A stretch of 64,000 nucleotides of DNA from Vigna angularis (lineage: Eukaryota > Streptophyta > Magnoliopsida > Fabales > Fabaceae). Both the position numbers and the translations under genes were made by a program. The stretch is taken from positions 26,010,371 to 26,074,370 of the forward strand of contig NC_068976.1 of assembly GCF_016808095.1 (NCBI RefSeq), read 5' to 3'. Every line of letters starts with the position of its first letter. Within the stretch, counting starts at the first letter, position 1. This document shows, piece by piece, positions 59,761 to 64,000 of the stretch. The notes beneath the pieces were generated by a model. The model was not told the DNA's origin and made no database searches. It was given only the letters and a program-made list of their open reading frames with translations.

Positions 59761-62050
59761 TCTATCTGTAAGTTGTGAGAGCCGAGAGATTTAAAGGAAA
59801 TTGGAGCGGAACAGGTGTATACATTAGATTGGACCGTCTGGTTTTGAGAGTAATATATAAATGAAAGTTTCAAATTTAGTTTCATTCTTTACATACACAC
59901 TATCTCTCCAAAATTATGATCTTCTCTTTTCTTCTCCTTCTCTCTAAAAATCTTCATCAAGTTAATCAACTGTTCTTCGTTCAGGAGGAGTTTAAGAGAT
60001 CCTTGAGCTGAAGGATTTCTTGTCAACCAGTTAATTCAATGATTTGAGTCAGTAAGTTTCACCTTCTCTTCTTAGTGTTTCGATTTTCTGGTGCATGCAA
60101 GGGAAATTTCGTTGCATGTGTTCATCAACTTCTTCTTCTCAATTCTGATCATGTTCTTGGTCTTTTGGTTAATCCTTTCTTTTTAAATCGATAATCTTTA
60201 GGTGTTTTTAGATTTTCTTGAAGTTCAAACAATTCCCTAAAGGTGTAAAAGCTTTCTGTTCGGTCAAAGAGATAAGGGAAGCTAGTTAATTTAATTGTGA
60301 TTTTCTGTGTATGAAATTACTGTTTGGATGGTTGCATGTGGGTAACTTGAATGTTTGATTGAATTGTGTCAAATCTGTGAATGTTGGAACTTGTGAACTA
60401 GTTTGAGTTTCTCTACATAAGTGTTCGATATGTTCTAATCTTAAGAAAGTGGGTATGAGAATATGATAGTTTGGGGTTGGGAGTGAATTTCTGGTATGAG
60501 ACTCTTTGGGATGATGTTAGAACGATTTTAGGTACCTTTGGATAGGCTTAAAATGGTATATGAATCATGTTTGGAGGATTAGAAGTTGGGAAGTGGTAGG
60601 AATTGGTGAAGATAGTGGTTGATCATAATTCTGGAGCTACTCTGCAGAATTATGCAGATCGTCGAGTGTTATTCATTGACCGTTCAACTTTCTTCTTGTG
60701 TTCGGTCTTAACTGAGTTCTACTTCTGTAGAGCTTTTCAGTTAATGACCGATCGGTCTTGTACTAGTATTTTGTTTTATTCATAGCGATCGTTCTTAGTG
60801 GGTTGTGTGGTCTCTTAGTAGCGATCATTCTTAGTGGGTTGTGTGGTCTCTTAGTAGCGATCGTTCTTAGTGTGTTGTGTGGTCTCTTAGTAGCGATCGT
60901 TCTTAGTAGGTTGTGTGGTCTCTTAGTAGCGATCGGTCTTAGTGGATTGTGTGGTCTCTTAGTAGCGCTCGTTCTTGTACTAGTGCTCGACCTCGTACTT
61001 GTATTCGGTCTTACTTGTGTTCGGCCTAAGTTATAGGTGTTCGGCCTAAGCCATAAGTGTTCGGTCTAAACTTAGTATTTGGACTATTGGTAGTATTCGG
61101 TCATGATGTGGTACTCGGAATCCTCTAGTTGTCGGTCATTAATAGCGCTCGATTTTCTCTTCAGCTGTATCTATTATTGACTGTTTGGTCTCCAACATTC
61201 ACAAGGTGTTCGGTCTTGTTCTTCTATGTTGGTGATTTCTGTTTGGCCTATATTCATAGTTATTCCAGTGTGTTGTTTTAATTAATTGATCCAATTGCTT
61301 TGATGGCTTATGTATGTATTATCATAATGGTGTAAAAAGGAAAACTATGGTTTGATAATTGTAATATGGATGTGAAAGAGAATTCCAAGGAGGAATGTCT
61401 CAGTGATTTGGTATCAAGGTGGTGGTAAAGTATGAATATGGACAGCGAAATCCACGGCGTTCATCGTGACATTCTAATGATTACCAAGTCTCAAGTAGAG
61501 ATGGGTGAGTCATGTTGTGAGAATAGCAGGAGGTCCTAGCCTATAGGGTCTTAGGTGAGTTATAAAGGATTAACCCTGGGTGGCAGCTGATGGTTTTCCA
61601 ATTACTACATCCCCGGGTGCACGAACGGCCCAAGCTACATATTCATACAATCCGGATGGTCAAGTCAAGTAGTCGGTCTTTGCATGAATTAATGTATTCA
61701 GTTTTGGACTGTTTGAGTGGTCGGTCATTGCATGATTATAAGTGTTGGATGTTACATGATTATGTGTTCGTTGAACTTGCATGATAACTGTAATCAATTA
61801 AATTACTCTAGCTTACCCTTCTTTTCTATCTTGTTCATGTTTTCCATTCGGTACTCTCTATTTGTGATTATCACCTTGTGGGTGTGAGCAGAGGGAGGTG
61901 AGTGTTCATTGGAGGAAGCGTTAAACGGCGAAGACCCAATGGTGTAGTCTATGACCGTTCGGTCATATAAATATAGTATATATAAACTGTTCGGTCATGT
62001 ATATAATTTTGTAGTTAGGATAGACTTTTGTAAAGTTTAAATTTATAGTT
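59761..62050 (+). repeat. Possible large solo LTR with GTTCGGTC repeats
   Basis: A 2.3-kb block differs in composition from its flanks: TATA-like AATATATAAATG near 59850, a CT-rich leader, then many GTTCGGTC/TTCGGCCT motifs from 60690 to 61990. It includes a 36-bp minisatellite and a GC-rich stretch (61560-61660, with CCCCGGGTGCACG). It looks like a long retrotransposon LTR. Ends and target duplication were not identified, and no protein domain is encoded. Confidence 0.4.
60783..60976. repeat. 36-bp minisatellite, 5.4 copies
   Basis: Unit TAGCGATCGTTCTTAGT plus GGGTTGTGTGGTCTCT. Because 36 is a multiple of three, one frame stays open and reads a repeating hydrophobic LCGLLVAIVLS-like peptide. 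This is not evidence for a gene. Confidence 0.92.
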
Positions 62051-62621
62051 ACATTGTGGATACTTTATTTCTAGAAACTGTTCTACAATATTATAGGTGT
62101 GATGAATCTTAATTATATAATTTTTACTATATTTTTGGGATTTATATAAGTAATGAAACTTTTACTTGTAGTGAGTCTAGCGTGAAATTTTATGATGAAA
62201 ATTTTAAAAAGTTGTAAAATATCTTTTTTATATTTATCTTTTGATATGCCATTTGAATTCTTGAAAAAACTTGTTGAAAAGGTTATAATTTACTTTTACA
62301 TCTCAACAACAAAATCTGACTTCCATCTTATAGTAAATTAAGTTTCACATAAGGCAAAAATAAGATAAAAAAATCCATTATTTTCCTAACATCATGATGA
62401 AAATATAGTGTGTTTTTTAAAACACTTTTTTTATAGAGATATTAAACTCTCACTTTTTTCGGGTAACGTGAAACTTATTTGTCGGTAATGAAGCTCTTTG
62501 CACATGTTTAGAGAACAAAAAGATATCGATGGTTGCACATGTTTAGAGAACAAAAATATTATTATTATTATTATTATTATTAAATATTAGTTGACAAAGT
62601 TTTATGTTTAGAGAACAAAAA

Positions 62622-62660
<39 letters not shown>

Positions 62661-62912
62661 ATATTAGTTGACAAAGTTTTATTGTTTATTTGGAGTATTG
62701 TAAGTCTCACATGTCTATAAATAACATCAATTAAGAGTATAGATGCATATGTAAATTTTATCATATATATAAGGATTAAATTAGATTTAAAATTTATTTT
62801 TTAACCTGATATTACCGTTATAAATTTGAGTCTATTTTAACAAAATTTATTATTTATTAAATTTATTGTATCATAATTATATGATTATTCATTAATATTT
62901 AATTTTAAATAT

Positions 62913-62951
<39 letters not shown>

Positions 62952-63450
62952 ACATAAAAGAAGTATATCGAAAGTTTCATATCAGATAGAAATAAAATCT
63001 ACGTAAAAAGCAACTACAGTTGAAGAAGAGAAAAGAAGACATATTAATGTGTGAGCCTCACTAAAACCTGATATGAAACAATGTTATTTTAGGAAATACA
63101 AAAATATTAATAGTATTATAAAAAAACAGTTAGCATGAACAATGGCCAATGAATATAGAACACTCAAAGGAGCATTTCTTGCGGCCAAAAGATATTCCAG
63201 AGTTTTAATCAGAGACCAAAGTTCCATGTAGCTATTATGTATATTCACTCAGTGTATGATAAATACAAATTTTACGATTAAACTCATTAACACTATCTCA
63301 ATGCCAACTGTTTTCGTCATATCTCAGACAGACACCAGAAGGGATTTCAAATTCTATGCATATTCAACTACATACAAAAAAGACTTAACAGGCAGTCTCC
63401 ATGTAATCATGTTATGTTACGTTCCAAAATCTAAATCTGAAGCCCACTGA
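62051..63450. other. AT-rich intergenic DNA with microsatellites
   Basis: Includes a duplicated unit (TGTTTAGAGAACAAAAATATT, (ATT)n, AAATATTAGTTGACAAAGTT, given in parts) at 62507-62680 and a (TA)n tract at 62917-62949. No gene recognised. Confidence 0.65.
62507..62680. repeat. Two-copy duplication carrying ATT microsatellites
   Basis: TTTAGAGAACAAAAATATTA then (ATT)n then TTAGTTGACAAAGTTTTA occurs twice. The two ATT runs differ in length (about 9 and 14 units). Confidence 0.85.
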
Positions 63451-63451
63451 A

Positions 63452-64000
63452 TCAAAAGCAACTTTCCTTCCATCCTCCAACATCATCATCATCAGCATAT
63501 TCCTGTTCCTGTGAATTCCAAGAACAACATTAAAGAAACTCCTAAAGTCCTAACATGATATATAATATACCATATGTTGACAAACTTCATTTCAAAATTT
63601 TCATTGTGCATAACAACTAACGAGCATAATTTTTTCATATGAACTCAAACTTAGATTCTTTTCTGTTGTTTGCATCACAAGAAATATGAGCACTCTCAAA
63701 CTAAAATATTACCTTTAAGGTGAAAGTTATACCAACTTCTATTTCACCACAATAAGATTGGTCAGCACGAACCACACTATACTTGTGAGGACGAAGCTCA
63801 GCCGATCCCTTCTCTGTTCCTTCTGCCAATAAATCCTTTACATAAACTCTGGATACAGAAAATTGACCCTTTATTATGAACAAGAAATAAAAGTGAGAAT
63901 ATGCTTTTATGATCTTTTTCTCATGATCCTGGTTTAAGTAAGGGTGTTCTTCTCATTATTGCATTTTGTGCAACCCTTCTTCATTGGGTATAGAGGAATC
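63452..64000 (-). CDS. Small C2-domain protein, copy 3 (partial, 3' end)
   Basis: The last two exons of a third C2 paralogue: 63848-63713 (136 nt, the same length as in the other copies) and 63508-63452 (19 codons with TGA). They encode VYVKDLLAEGTEKGSAEL, VVRADQSYCGEIEVGITFTL and a C-terminal EQEYADDDDVGGWKESCF. Exons 1-3 would lie beyond 64000; 63849-64000 is intron as far as visible. The sequence is more diverged than copies 1 and 2 from each other. Whether the full gene is intact cannot be seen. Confidence 0.85.

Noticed and set aside
60803..61036. 77-codon frame with repeated hydrophobic LCGLLVAI units, membrane-peptide-like
   Set aside because: It is a direct consequence of the 36-bp minisatellite; no start context, no homologue recognised.

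Overview
The window is plant nuclear DNA. It has spliced genes with GT-AG introns, very AT-rich intergenic DNA, nuclear tRNA-Lys genes and many LTR and DNA transposon remains, including a 5S-bearing Cassandra-type LTR. The gene set and the style of the repeats suggest a papilionoid legume, most likely the Vigna/Phaseolus group. That placement is inferred from recognised families; no search was run.

Layout. 1-1656: decayed Ty1/copia pol end with a probable 3' LTR. 1.7-9.6 kb: AT-rich DNA with an ATCGATT-type repeat field, a CpG-rich promoter-like island (5.04-5.32 kb) and a Cassandra LTR (6868-7279). 9.73-11.29 kb (+): a two-exon alpha-expansin. 13.08-22.11 kb (-): a ten-exon XS/XH-domain gene of the FDM/IDN2 family (RNA-directed DNA methylation). 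It is unusual in encoding five zf-XS zinc fingers on five consecutive exons. Its seventh coding intron from the 3' side of the finger block (between the 288-bp and 210-bp exons) holds nested LTR retrotransposons, the younger of which carries a phytochrome (PHYE-like) fragment. 23.4-29 kb: repeats and a non-autonomous CACTA element (27003-28192, TSD ATT). 29.13-40.55 kb (+): eleven-exon AP-3 adaptor beta subunit, with gypsy and copia relics in its two largest introns. 42.01 and 46.09 kb (-): two tRNA-Lys(UUU) genes flanking a nine-exon MIP1-zipper/DUF547 gene (42.81-45.58 kb, -). 46.4-64 kb: a dispersed family of small C2-domain genes on the minus strand (46421-47826, 57122-58391, and a third running off the right edge from 63452), plus a relic first exon at 54.7 kb. 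Between the copies lie a Mutator-like inverted-repeat element (50847-51820), minisatellites and a possible large LTR (about 59.8-62 kb).

The exon chains were derived by reading splice sites and checking phase. The total coding lengths all divide by three: expansin 783, FDM-like 3465, AP3 beta 3381, DUF547 1575, and C2 genes 483 and 471. The genes are functionally unrelated: cell-wall loosening, RdDM, vacuolar trafficking, and C2-lipid or phloem-type proteins. The main novelty is in gene and transposon architecture: the serial zf-XS exon duplication and the retrotransposon that picked up PHYE coding sequence.
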